Notes under the pieces: generated by a model
Database searches by the model: none
The model's input: the letters and a program-made list of their open reading frames with translations, nothing else
Told to the model about the DNA's origin: nothing
Part shown: one piece after another, positions 38,764-47,105 of the stretch
How positions within the stretch are numbered: position 1 is the stretch's first letter
How the letters are laid out: each line of letters begins with the position of its first letter
Translations under genes and position numbers: made by a program
NCBI GenBank assembly: GCA_943788165.1
Contig: CALSPF010000003.1
Coordinates: 305,191-369,190, forward strand
Direction: 5' to 3'
Length of the DNA: 64,000 nucleotides
Source of the DNA: an uncultured Flavobacteriaceae bacterium
GTDB lineage: Bacteria; Bacteroidota; Bacteroidia; Flavobacteriales; Flavobacteriaceae

Positions 38764-38892
38764 TTATTTTTTCTTACGCCTATTGGCAACCTTATCCCCT
38801 TTGGATTTGGGCTTACTATACTTCTTGGCAATCTTAAATTTATAGGATCCTCCTAAGTTTACTTTTCTGTTTTTTGGTTTTTTCTCTTCCAT
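38764..38892 (-). CDS. 42-residue highly basic small protein
   Basis: ATG at 38892, stop at 38764. The peptide starts MEEKKPKNRKVNLGGSYKF and ends SKGDKVANRRKKK, with about 16 Lys/Arg in 42 residues and no hydrophobic core. That looks like a nucleic-acid or ribosome-associated small protein (in the manner of bTHX or bS21 tails), but I recognise no family. The frame lies between cspA and the island's left attachment site, in core DNA. Confidence 0.55.
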   Translation of the reverse strand: MEEKKPKNRKVNLGGSYKFKIAKKYSKPKSKGDKVANRRKKK

Positions 38893-39009
38893 GTACTAAG
38901 ATAGTAAAAGCTAATAATGAAACAACTCTATGTAATTATTGCGGCATTGGGACTAATGAAGGTCAGAAGGCATTAAGACAGAAGAAAGATTTAACACAAT
39001 TATGGACAT

Positions 39010-39038
39010 AAAAAAAGGCTATCCGATTGGAGAGCCTT
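39010..39038 (-). terminator. Original terminator of the tRNA operon, left outside the island
   Basis: On the minus strand AAGGCT...AGCCTT (6 bp, plus inner TCC/GGA) is followed by seven T. It lies 11 bases beyond the point that corresponds to the 3' end of tRNA-Thr(GGT) in the left repeat. It fits the natural end of the Thr-Tyr-Gly-Thr tRNA transcript, now displaced by 22.5 kb. Confidence 0.75.
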
Positions 39039-39044
39039 GAAATT

Positions 39045-39090
39045 GTTGAGCCAACGAGCAGATTTGAACTGCCGACCTCTTCCTTACCAA
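39045..39090. repeat. Left attachment repeat (tRNA-Thr 3' remnant)
   Basis: 46 bp identical to 61573-61618. Beyond it only scattered similarity to the tRNA 5' half remains (acgcctactcct against acgctctacccct), so the remnant cannot fold into a tRNA. Confidence 0.92.
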
Positions 39091-39185
39091 TGATACGCCT
39101 ACTCCTTAAATAGCTATTAATTAACCCTATATCCTCTCTTGACTACTATAAACACTGCAACGTATAAAAGGGATGTATTATTTGC

Positions 39186-39218
39186 TGGTTCACTAATGGT
39201 TCACTAATGGTTCACTAA
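39186..39218 (+). repeat. Three tandem 11-bp repeats before the integrase
   Basis: Three exact consecutive copies of TGGTTCACTAA (39186-39196, 39197-39207, 39208-39218), 30 bases before the integrase ATG and about 100 bases from the attachment repeat. The 11-bp phase places the copies on one face of DNA. They look like arm-type integrase or autorepressor sites. Confidence 0.8.
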
Positions 39219-39247
39219 ATTAGCTTTTTAAATAAAGAGGCTTAAAA

Positions 39248-40867
39248 ATGAGTAATATTAATCACAATTTCTGGCTAGGATTAAATAAGAAAAACGATAC
39301 AGACAATCCAGAGAGCTTATACCTATTTTATAAGACTGGGAGTAAAAAAATACTAAAGAGGCTACCTATCAAGATAAAGGCCTCTATATGGGATAATTCA
39401 GCTAAGAGTATAAAGAGGGTAAGGGAGCTAGACTATATGTCAGAAGTAGAGTATATCAATGAGCTAAAGAGTAGGATAAGTCAGGTTAAAATAGAAATGA
39501 GTAAAGGAGTAATGTCTATTGATACTGCATGGCTAATATTGCTGGATAAGAATAAGGATGGAATAATAGAGACCTTCATAGAGAACGATTTGAAGCTAAC
39601 CAATAACAGTAGGGTAAAATACCTCAGCTACTTAAAAGGCCTAGAGAAGCACCTACCTATAACATACAAACCTCTGCAGTATGTTCACATACAAGACAAT
39701 CAATCAGTAGAAGTAATAAGCAATACGCTAAAGCAGTCTAAGCTAAAGAATAGTACTATATCGGACTATATGGGAATGCTAGACTATATCACTAGAAGGG
39801 CCAACCTAAAGGTACAGTCTCCTTTTGCCTCATTGAAGCTAAAGCCTCAGGATGATGAAGTAAGTAAGCTACCCAGAACAATAAACGACCTGTACAAAGG
39901 GATGCAGGGAATACAGACTAAGAAAGACTACCTCAGCTTATGTATGTGGCTATACTCATTCTCTCTACGTGGCCTAGGAGGAGGCGATATATGTAACCTC
40001 AGCGAAGACCTATTAGAAGGGGACTATACAAGGCCTTACTATCCTGACTATGCTATAGACCTAGACTATTACTCAACACTGAAGGAGAAGGCTCACGTCT
40101 ATATAAGGAGAGGTAAGAAAAAGAACCAGAAGCCACTTACAATACTAATCAATACATTCCCTAGCTACTTCCTTCACCAAGCACTTAGGCAGCTTATAAA
40201 AGAGGAGTATATAGAGTACTCATATAAAGGTAAAGACTTATTAAGGCTATTCAATTTCACTACTAAGGATAAAGACTATAACGATATATTAAAGGGTAAA
40301 GCTAATTGGTCAGCATTAAGGGATACAATCAGTAAGAAGACTCAGAAGCTTATAGGAGCTGGACTACATAACACAAGGCATACGTTCACTACAGCGGGTA
40401 ATTCATACAGTAGGCTAAATGATTCAGAACAAAGGGAGCTTATAGGCCAGAAGAGTAAGGGAGCTTTAAATCACTACCAGTCAGAGCTACAAATTAAGAC
40501 AGACCTCAACCACTTACACATTCTTGACGATTTCCAAGTAATAAGCCTTACAAAGGTTCTATTTCAATTAGGAGAGCAAAGAGGATACATGAGCCAGAGA
40601 CTATCAAAGCCAGCCCTAGACTTATTTAACCATAAGAAGCTACTAACATTCTCTCCAGAAGACGAGCTCAAGCTGCAAAAGCTACAAAATGAGTGGGTGA
40701 ATAATCCTACTATAGAGGTGGTTAATGGAAATATAATGAGTAAGCAAGGGAAGAAGCCTAAGCAATTGATTGATTTAGAGGGTATTAAGTCTAACCTATT
40801 AGAAGTAAATGAAGTAGACATAAGCGAGGAAGCTGTAAAAGATGGATTAACCTTCTCTTTTATTTAA
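39248..40867 (+). CDS. Divergent tyrosine integrase of the island
   Basis: 539 aa. Catalytic residues of the tyrosine recombinase family can be placed: R241 in SLRGLGGGDI, H374 and R377 in LHNTRHTF and nucleophile Y410 in ALNHYQSE. The usual LGH box reads LIGQ. An N-terminal arm-binding-like region (1-110) and a core-binding region (110-200) precede the catalytic domain; about 110 residues extend beyond the tyrosine, which is unusual. It uses AGG/AGA arginine and CTA/ATA codons far more than neighbouring genes, a sign of foreign origin. It sits next to the left repeat and should catalyse integration into tRNA-Thr. Confidence 0.85.
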   Translation: MSNINHNFWLGLNKKNDTDNPESLYLFYKTGSKKILKRLPIKIKASIWDNSAKSIKRVRELDYMSEVEYINELKSRISQVKIEMSKGVMSIDTAWLILLDKNKDGIIETFIENDLKLTNNSRVKYLSYLKGLEKHLPITYKPLQYVHIQDNQSVEVISNTLKQSKLKNSTISDYMGMLDYITRRANLKVQSPFASLKLKPQDDEVSKLPRTINDLYKGMQGIQTKKDYLSLCMWLYSFSLRGLGGGDICNLSEDLLEGDYTRPYYPDYAIDLDYYSTLKEKAHVYIRRGKKKNQKPLTILINTFPSYFLHQALRQLIKEEYIEYSYKGKDLLRLFNFTTKDKDYNDILKGKANWSALRDTISKKTQKLIGAGLHNTRHTFTTAGNSYSRLNDSEQRELIGQKSKGALNHYQSELQIKTDLNHLHILDDFQVISLTKVLFQLGEQRGYMSQRLSKPALDLFNHKKLLTFSPEDELKLQKLQNEWVNNPTIEVVNGNIMSKQGKKPKQLIDLEGIKSNLLEVNEVDISEEAVKDGLTFSFI

Positions 40868-40930
40868 TCCAGTGCTTTCTTAGCTTTTAGATCAGATACT
40901 TTTAAATCATCTGTTACGGATAAGAACCCA

Positions 40931-41101
40931 TTGTATCAAAAAGACGATATGTACAAAGAGCTAATTGAAGCCCATGAAGGTTTAAGCAAAGAGCAAAGTC
41001 ATGAACTTAATGCTAAATTGATTTTACTTTTATTAAATGAAATCAATGATAAAAGCGTCTGGAAAAATGCGCTCACATCTGCTAGAAATGATTCTGTATA
41101 G
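40931..41101 (+). CDS. DUF2783-like small protein, probably 5'-truncated
   Basis: A frame from TTG 40931 (or ATG 40949) to TAG 41101 gives 50-56 residues: MYKELIEAHEGLSKEQSHELNA, then LILLLLNEINDKSVWKNAL. This is the pattern of DUF2783 (AH-GLS-EQS-LNA-LILLLANHIGD). As I recall, these genes stand beside FAD-dependent aromatic hydroxylases. The frame continues upstream in phase to the integrase stop with no ATG, so its own start and the expected hydroxylase neighbour seem to have been lost when the integrase end was joined. It lies 121 bp upstream of hpaH in the same direction. Too short for standard gene calling. Confidence 0.6.
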   Translation: MYQKDDMYKELIEAHEGLSKEQSHELNAKLILLLLNEINDKSVWKNALTSARNDSV

Positions 41102-41135
41102 CGCACTTATAACCTATTTGCGATCAGCCTTAAGT

Positions 41136-41200
41136 TGCACAAATCTATAATAAAAAGTGCATTTTTGTGAGCTTCATTTTGAGTATATTTTGTGACATTG
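41136..41200 (+). promoter_or_regulatory. Probable promoter/operator region of the hpa operon
   Basis: An inverted repeat TGCAC-N16-GTGCA (41136-41161) precedes a TTTTTG (41161-41167 area) and a TATATTTTG element near 41190-41200, about 25 bases before the hpaH ATG. Spacing is slightly off the consensus. The dyad could bind the island's AraC regulator; this is inference. Confidence 0.4.
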
Positions 41201-41222
41201 CAGTATTAAATAATTTATTGCC

Positions 41223-42026
41223 ATGCTTACAGTAGAAGAGATAAATGATGAAGCGAAACGACTAGATCTCGCCGAAACCAACAGAGTTCAAATTGAACCC
41301 ACTACAATACGGTTTCCTAATATGGAAATCAAAGATTCTTATGCAATTCAAAAAGCATGGGTGGGACTAAAACAAGAACAGGGCAGAAAAATTGTAGGGT
41401 ATAAAATTGGACTTACTTCTAGGGTAATGCAAGTGGCCATGAATATTGATGAGCCAGATTACGGCACTTTGTTAGATGATATGGTTTTTGAAAATAATTC
41501 AGAAATCAAAACGTCAGCCTTTTTAGACCCAAAAATTGAAGTCGAGTTGGCATTTGTTCTAAAAAAAAGACTGTTTGGTGAAAACCTCACTATCGAAGAT
41601 GTTATTGAAGCAACAGCGTATGTCGTTCCTGCATTAGAACTAATAGCAGCAAGAACGTTTAGAAAAAACCCTAAAACTGGTTATGTAAGAACCGTTAGGG
41701 ATACTATTTCGGATAATGCTGCGAACGCAGGAATTATTACTGGAGATCATATAATTGACCCTAACGAAATAGATTTACGTTGGGTAAGCGCGCTTTTATA
41801 TAAAAATGGAACTATTGAAGAATCTGGTGTTGCCGCTGCAGTATTAGACCATCCTGCAAAAGGGATTGTTTGGTTGGCAAAGAAATACGCCCAACATGGA
41901 GTAGCACTTGAAGCAGGTCAAACTATTCTGGCAGGGTCATTTACGAGACCTATTGATGTAGCTGCAGGTGATGAAATTATAGCGGACTACGGTTCTTCGG
42001 GGAAAATAACGGTCAATTTCACTTAA
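41223..42026 (+). CDS. hpaH: 2-oxo-hept-4-ene-1,7-dioate hydratase (HpaH)
   Basis: 267 aa, normal for the HpaH/MhpD hydratase branch of the FAH superfamily. KIGLTSRVMQ, KIEVELAFVLKK (metal-binding Glu pair) and AGSFTRPIDVAAGDE are family signatures; the metal-binding Asp lies in the TISDNAANAG region. It adds water to 2-oxohept-ene-dioate, giving 4-hydroxy-2-oxoheptanedioate, the substrate of HpaI encoded 9 bp downstream. First gene of the hpa operon. Confidence 0.93.
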   Translation: MLTVEEINDEAKRLDLAETNRVQIEPTTIRFPNMEIKDSYAIQKAWVGLKQEQGRKIVGYKIGLTSRVMQVAMNIDEPDYGTLLDDMVFENNSEIKTSAFLDPKIEVELAFVLKKRLFGENLTIEDVIEATAYVVPALELIAARTFRKNPKTGYVRTVRDTISDNAANAGIITGDHIIDPNEIDLRWVSALLYKNGTIEESGVAAAVLDHPAKGIVWLAKKYAQHGVALEAGQTILAGSFTRPIDVAAGDEIIADYGSSGKITVNFT

Positions 42027-42035
42027 AACATACGA

Positions 42036-42836
42036 ATGGATACACCTAAAAATAGTTTTAAGCAAAAAGCACTAGGACAAGAAACCACTTATGGAATCTG
42101 GAATGGTATCGTTGATACCGTAACGGCAGAGATAATTGCTGGAGCGGGTTTTGATTGGATGCTAATTGATGGTGAACATACTCCTTTTGACCTGCGAACC
42201 ATTCAATTACAACTGCAAACTATAGCCGCATATGACGTACAGGTAGTTGTGAGACCTCCAGTAGGTGACACGGTTTTAATAAAACAATTGATGGATATTG
42301 GTGTGCAAAGTTTGTTGGTGCCCATGGTAGAATCTGCAGAACAGGCCACACAACTTGTTAAAGCCATGCGTTATCCACCAGAAGGTGTTCGCGGTGTTGG
42401 AACCGCTTTAGCAAGAGCTTCAAAATGGAACAGAACCAACAATTATTTTAGAGATGCCAATAATGAAATGTGTTTGATATGCCAAATAGAATCGGTTGAG
42501 GGAATAAAAAATCTAGATGCTATTCTTGAAATTGATGGTGTTGATGGTGTATTTATTGGTCCTGCAGATTTAGGTGCATCGATGGGATTTTTGGGGCAAC
42601 CCTCACATCCTGATGTAAAAGCAGAAGTAGTCAAAGCAATAAAAACAATTAGAGCCAGCGAAAAAACAGCTGGTACACTTACCGCTTCTGAAGAATTAGT
42701 AAACTATTATAAAGCAGCGGGTGCCAATATGTTGGGAGTCGGGGTAGACACCCTGCTCATGGCAAAATCAACCAAGCAGTTAGCAGAATTATATAAGCCA
42801 GAATTAAAGCGTAATCAATCGAATACTAAATATTAA
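42036..42836 (+). CDS. hpaI: 4-hydroxy-2-oxoheptanedioate aldolase (HpaI)
   Basis: 266 aa class II metal-dependent aldolase of the HpcH/HpaI family. DWMLIDGEHTPFD, VVVRPPVGD (Arg of the active site), VPMVESAEQA and FIGPADLGASMG carry the metal- and pyruvate-binding residues. It cleaves 4-hydroxy-2-oxoheptanedioate into pyruvate and succinate semialdehyde. Four bases separate it from hpaE. Confidence 0.95.
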   Translation: MDTPKNSFKQKALGQETTYGIWNGIVDTVTAEIIAGAGFDWMLIDGEHTPFDLRTIQLQLQTIAAYDVQVVVRPPVGDTVLIKQLMDIGVQSLLVPMVESAEQATQLVKAMRYPPEGVRGVGTALARASKWNRTNNYFRDANNEMCLICQIESVEGIKNLDAILEIDGVDGVFIGPADLGASMGFLGQPSHPDVKAEVVKAIKTIRASEKTAGTLTASEELVNYYKAAGANMLGVGVDTLLMAKSTKQLAELYKPELKRNQSNTKY

Positions 42837-42840
42837 CAAT

Positions 42841-44358
42841 ATGTTAGATGAAAACCTGACCATATTAAATAACTACTTACCAAAATTGGTCGAAAATGGA
42901 GTTCAAAATCTAATCAATGGAAAATCCGTTGATGCGATTTCTGGTAAAACTTTTGACAATACCACTCCTGTAGATGGTTCGTTCATTGGCAAAGTAGCTG
43001 AGGGTGATGCAGCAGATATCAATGAAGCAGCCAATGCGGCAATGGATGCCTTTGATGCTTGGCGAAAAATGCCACATCAAGAGCGCAAAAAAATTATGCA
43101 TGCCATAGCTGATAAAATTGAAGAACATGCCGATGAAATAGCAGTTTTAGAAAGCTATGATACTGGGCAGCCTATTCGATTTATGAAAAAGGCAGCCATA
43201 AGAGGTGCAGCAAATTTTAGATATTTTGGCGATAAAGTTATTGATGCGCAAAATGGACTTTCTACTCCAGATACCAACCATGTAAATTATACCATGCGCC
43301 AAGCTATTGGCCCCGTTGGTATTATTACGCCTTGGAACACACCTTTTATGTTGACGACTTGGAAAATTGCTCCGGCATTAGCATCAGGTTGTACAGTAGT
43401 GCATAAACCCGCAGAGTTTAGTCCGGTTACGGCAACGCGATTGGCGCAATTGGCACATGAAGCTGGATTGCCAAAAGGTGTTTGGAATGTTGTTCATGGG
43501 TTTGGTGAAACAGCCGGTAAATCATTGACTGAGCATGAACATATAAAAGCAGTTGCCTTTATTGGTGAGACTACTACAGGAACCTATATCATGAAGCAAG
43601 GCGCACCAACGCTAAAACGTGTGCATTTAGAACTAGGTGGTCAAAATCCTATTATAGTTTTTGATGATGCTGATTTAGACCGTGCTTTAGACGCTGCAAT
43701 TTTCATGAAGTACAGTTTAAACGGAGAACGTTGTACATCAAGCAGTAGACTATTATTGCATAAAGACGTATATGCTGGGTTTGTTGAAAAGTTAAAGAAA
43801 AGAGTGTCGAATATAAAAGTAGGCCATCCGTTAGACCCTATTACAGAGGTAGGTCCTATGATTCATCCATCGCATCAAGAGAAAGTTATAAGTTATGGTG
43901 AGATTGGAAAACAGGATGGGGCAACTTTAGCCTGTGGAGGTGGAAAGCCAGCAGATTTACCTGAAGGTGGCGCCTATGTAAATCCGACTTTATTTATTGA
44001 TGCAAGTAAAGATATGCGCATTGCTCAAGAAGAAGTTTTTGGTCCATTTCTAACTGTCATTCCATTTGAAACAGAGGCGGAAGCTATTGAAATAGCAAAT
44101 TCAGTACGATACGGATTAACAGCTTATATCTGGACGAAGGATATAGGTAGAGGACATAGAATGGCACATGCCGTTGAAGCAGGCATGGTATGGATTAATT
44201 CACAAAATGTAAGGCACTTACCAGCGCCTTTTGGAGGTGTAAAATATAGTGGAATAGGTCGTGACGGTGGCGAATATAGTTTTGATTTCTATATGGAAAC
44301 AAAAAATATATCAGTCGCCCTAGGTGACCATGATATACCACAATTAGGAGTACAGTAA
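42841..44358 (+). CDS. hpaE: 5-carboxymethyl-2-hydroxymuconate semialdehyde dehydrogenase (HpaE)
   Basis: 505 aa NAD-dependent aldehyde dehydrogenase. Catalytic C298 in NGERCTSSSRL and general base E264 in LELGGQNP; TPWNTPFMLTTWK and HKPAEFSP bind cofactor. The NGERCT-SSR form is characteristic of the HpaE branch. It oxidises the ring-opened semialdehyde made by HpaD. Position in the operon supports the call. Confidence 0.92.
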   Translation: MLDENLTILNNYLPKLVENGVQNLINGKSVDAISGKTFDNTTPVDGSFIGKVAEGDAADINEAANAAMDAFDAWRKMPHQERKKIMHAIADKIEEHADEIAVLESYDTGQPIRFMKKAAIRGAANFRYFGDKVIDAQNGLSTPDTNHVNYTMRQAIGPVGIITPWNTPFMLTTWKIAPALASGCTVVHKPAEFSPVTATRLAQLAHEAGLPKGVWNVVHGFGETAGKSLTEHEHIKAVAFIGETTTGTYIMKQGAPTLKRVHLELGGQNPIIVFDDADLDRALDAAIFMKYSLNGERCTSSSRLLLHKDVYAGFVEKLKKRVSNIKVGHPLDPITEVGPMIHPSHQEKVISYGEIGKQDGATLACGGGKPADLPEGGAYVNPTLFIDASKDMRIAQEEVFGPFLTVIPFETEAEAIEIANSVRYGLTAYIWTKDIGRGHRMAHAVEAGMVWINSQNVRHLPAPFGGVKYSGIGRDGGEYSFDFYMETKNISVALGDHDIPQLGVQ

Positions 44359-44374
44359 TACTAAAAATAAGATT

Positions 44375-45226
44375 ATGGGTAAAATTGTTTTAGCAGCGAA
44401 AATAACGCACGTCCCGACCATGTTAATGTCGGAAAAACCTGGACGAATCTTTGGAACAAGACAGCAAGCTATTGACGGGCATTATGAAATTGTACGCAGG
44501 GCACGAGAAGCCGGTGTAGATACAGTTGTTGTTTTTGATTCTCATTGGTTGATTAATGCGGGATATCACATAAATTCTGGGGAACATTTTAAGGGCCTTT
44601 ATACGAGTCATGAATTTCCTCAATTTATTCAAGATATGGAGTATGAGTATACTGGAAATAAAGCCTTAGGAGATGCTATTGCAAAAAAGGCCATGCAAAA
44701 AGGAGTGCATACAGAATCGCACAACATTGAATCTTTAACTTTAGAATACGGCACTTTAGTACCTATGTATTTCATGAATAAAGAGCGTGACTTAAAAGTC
44801 GTTTCAGTGGCTGCATTATGTACGGTGCATAGTCATGATTCATCTATAAAATTAGGGGAAGCAGTAGCAGAAGCAATTGCAGAAAGTGATAGCAATGTTA
44901 TGATATTGGCATCAGGTTCTCTTTCTCACGGAATGTGGGCCAACGAAGATTATGCGGCAAATAATGGCACATTTACCATTTCTAGTGAATTCAACCAACA
45001 AATGGATTTACACGTTATAGAATTGTGGAAACAAGGAAGGCATAAGGAATTTTTAAAACTACTTCCAGAATATGCCAGTAAGTGTGACGGTGAAGGAAAC
45101 ATGCACGATACAGCAATGTTATACGGTGCAGTTGGCGGCGTAAACTATGAGGGTAAATGTGAATTAATAGGAGAATATTTTCCTAGTTCTGGCACAGGGC
45201 AAGTGAATATGATTTTTCCTGTTTAG
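44375..45226 (+). CDS. hpaD: 3,4-dihydroxyphenylacetate 2,3-dioxygenase, LigB type (HpaD)
   Basis: 283 aa class III extradiol ring-cleavage dioxygenase, the E. coli HpaD/HpcB type rather than the vicinal-oxygen-chelate type. Likely iron-binding histidines are H12 (ITHVPTM) and H57 (FDSHWL); SGSLSHGMW is the conserved region with the second-sphere histidine. It opens the ring of homoprotocatechuate next to the side chain. This enzyme defines the pathway of the operon. Confidence 0.93.
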   Translation: MGKIVLAAKITHVPTMLMSEKPGRIFGTRQQAIDGHYEIVRRAREAGVDTVVVFDSHWLINAGYHINSGEHFKGLYTSHEFPQFIQDMEYEYTGNKALGDAIAKKAMQKGVHTESHNIESLTLEYGTLVPMYFMNKERDLKVVSVAALCTVHSHDSSIKLGEAVAEAIAESDSNVMILASGSLSHGMWANEDYAANNGTFTISSEFNQQMDLHVIELWKQGRHKEFLKLLPEYASKCDGEGNMHDTAMLYGAVGGVNYEGKCELIGEYFPSSGTGQVNMIFPV

Positions 45227-45248
45227 TTTATATAAAAAATAAAAGCAT

Positions 45249-45611
45249 ATGCCACACGTAACCTTTGAATATTCAGCGAATGCTGCAATAGATTTTCAAT
45301 CATTTTTTAGTGACTTAACAGAACAATTGGTTGCTACTGGAGCAGTTAAAAGGCTTGGGGTAAAGTGCAGGGCGGTAAAATCAGAGGCACATTTTATTGT
45401 GGATGGAAAACCAAACTACAAGATGGTCAATCTTTTGTTACGCCTTAGAGAAGGTCGTACATTAGAAACAAAACAAGAATTGTCACAGATTGGGATGCGT
45501 TTGATGGAAAAGTATTTTGAACAAGAAATTGCCAGGAAAGAGATTATTCTATCTACAGAGATAAAAGAACTTATTAAAGGATTGGACCTTATAAAAAACT
45601 CAATTCGTTAG
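45249..45611 (+). CDS. hpaF: 5-carboxymethyl-2-hydroxymuconate delta-isomerase (HpaF)
   Basis: 120 aa, the size of CHMI. Starts MPHVTFEYS: Pro2 is the catalytic base of the tautomerase superfamily after removal of Met. The core LLLRLREGRTLETKQELSQIG is the family signature. It shifts a double bond in 5-carboxymethyl-2-hydroxymuconate before decarboxylation. Confidence 0.92.
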   Translation: MPHVTFEYSANAAIDFQSFFSDLTEQLVATGAVKRLGVKCRAVKSEAHFIVDGKPNYKMVNLLLRLREGRTLETKQELSQIGMRLMEKYFEQEIARKEIILSTEIKELIKGLDLIKNSIR

Positions 45612-45619
45612 CATTAGGT

Positions 45620-47065
45620 ATGACAGAACTATTAAAAAACAAAGCATATATAAATGGTAAATGGGTAGTTTCAAATTCCGGTAAAACATTTGAAGTTACA
45701 AATCCGTTTAATAATGAAGTGATTGCACGTGTTTCCGATTGTGGCCAAGAAGAAACTAAATTGGCTATTGATGCCGCAAGTGAAGCATTTAAAGTTTGGA
45801 AAAAATACGGGGCATCAGAACGTGCCGACTTACTTAAAAAATGGTATCAATTACAAATAGATAATGCAGAAGAATTAGGGAGAATACTAACCCTAGAGCA
45901 AGGTAAACCATTACAAGAGGCTATAGGGGAAATTAAGTATGGAGCATCATTTGTAGAATGGTTTGCAGAAGAAGCTAGACGAAATTACGGAGACGTAATA
46001 CCCGGACACCAAAGAGATAAAAGACTATTGGCCATTAAACAACCCATAGGTGTTGTTGCAGCAATCACACCATGGAATTTCCCTAACGCCATGATAACGC
46101 GTAAGGTTGCGCCTGCATTGGCTGCTGGTTGTACCGTGGTAATTAAACCACCAAAATTAACGCCTTTATCTGCATTGGCTTTAGCCGCATTGGCAGAAGA
46201 AGCAGGTATACCGGCAGGAGTAATAAATATAGTTCCAGGGAGTAGCGCAAGTGCAATAGGCAATGAACTTTGTGCGAATTCTTTAGTTAAGAAACTATCC
46301 TTTACGGGGTCTACACCGGTTGGCAAAATACTCTTGAAGCAATGCGCAGATACGGTAAAAAAGGTTTCCATGGAGTTGGGAGGAAACGCTCCCTTTATAG
46401 TGTTTGAAGATGCTGATATTGATGCAGCCGTAGAAGGAGCTATTGTATCAAAATACAGAAATGCGGGACAGACCTGTGTGTGTACGAACAGAATTTTTGT
46501 ACAAGAAAAGGTTTATGATGTTTTTGTTGAAAAATTTGTAGCGGCAGTAAAACTCCAAAAAATGGGTGATGGTTTAGAAGAGGGCGTCACTATAGGTCCA
46601 CTCGTAGAAGAGAAAGCCATTCAGTTTGTAGAAAATGTGGTTGAAGATGCTAGAAAAAAAGGTGCTGAAGTTGTGCTAGGAGGCACAAGGTATCAAAAAG
46701 AATCATTGATATATGAGCCTACTATTTTAACGAATGTTAATGCGACTATGGATGTTTATAAGGAGGAGGTTTTTGGCCCTGTAGCACCTATATTCAAATT
46801 TAAAACCGAAGAAGAGGTGATAGATTATGCAAATGATACACCATATGGTTTGGCATCTTATTTCTATGGAAAAGATTATGCAAGAATCTGGCGCGTTGCT
46901 GAAGCTTTGGAATATGGAATGGTCGGTATCAATACCGGAATGATTTCTACAACGGTTGCTCCTTTTGGCGGAATAAAAGAAAGTGGTTTTGGTAGAGAAG
47001 GTTCTAAGTACGGAATGGATGATTACCTAGAAATAAAGTATTTATGCTTTGGAGGAATTGAATAA
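45620..47065 (+). CDS. gabD: Succinate-semialdehyde dehydrogenase
   Basis: 481 aa aldehyde dehydrogenase. E252 in MELGGNAPF and C286 in NAGQTCVCTNR, the TCVCxNR form typical of GabD-type SSADH. PWNFPNAMITRKVAPALAAG is standard. In this operon it would oxidise succinate semialdehyde released by HpaI to succinate for the TCA cycle, closing the pathway. Eight bases after hpaF. Confidence 0.92.
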   Translation: MTELLKNKAYINGKWVVSNSGKTFEVTNPFNNEVIARVSDCGQEETKLAIDAASEAFKVWKKYGASERADLLKKWYQLQIDNAEELGRILTLEQGKPLQEAIGEIKYGASFVEWFAEEARRNYGDVIPGHQRDKRLLAIKQPIGVVAAITPWNFPNAMITRKVAPALAAGCTVVIKPPKLTPLSALALAALAEEAGIPAGVINIVPGSSASAIGNELCANSLVKKLSFTGSTPVGKILLKQCADTVKKVSMELGGNAPFIVFEDADIDAAVEGAIVSKYRNAGQTCVCTNRIFVQEKVYDVFVEKFVAAVKLQKMGDGLEEGVTIGPLVEEKAIQFVENVVEDARKKGAEVVLGGTRYQKESLIYEPTILTNVNATMDVYKEEVFGPVAPIFKFKTEEEVIDYANDTPYGLASYFYGKDYARIWRVAEALEYGMVGINTGMISTTVAPFGGIKESGFGREGSKYGMDDYLEIKYLCFGGIE

Positions 47066-47105
47066 ATATTCAACCCTCGAAATATTGATTTAAAAAAGCA
47101 CACTC

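Noticed and set aside
33138..38892. Extension of the island to the VWA-cspA block
   Set aside because: It lies outside the left repeat, and the tRNA terminator between them belongs to the core; codon use resembles core genes.
38917..38976. 19-codon frame MKQLYVIIAALGL... left of the attachment site
   Set aside because: Short, with no promoter box nearby and a charged tail; nothing supports it as a gene.
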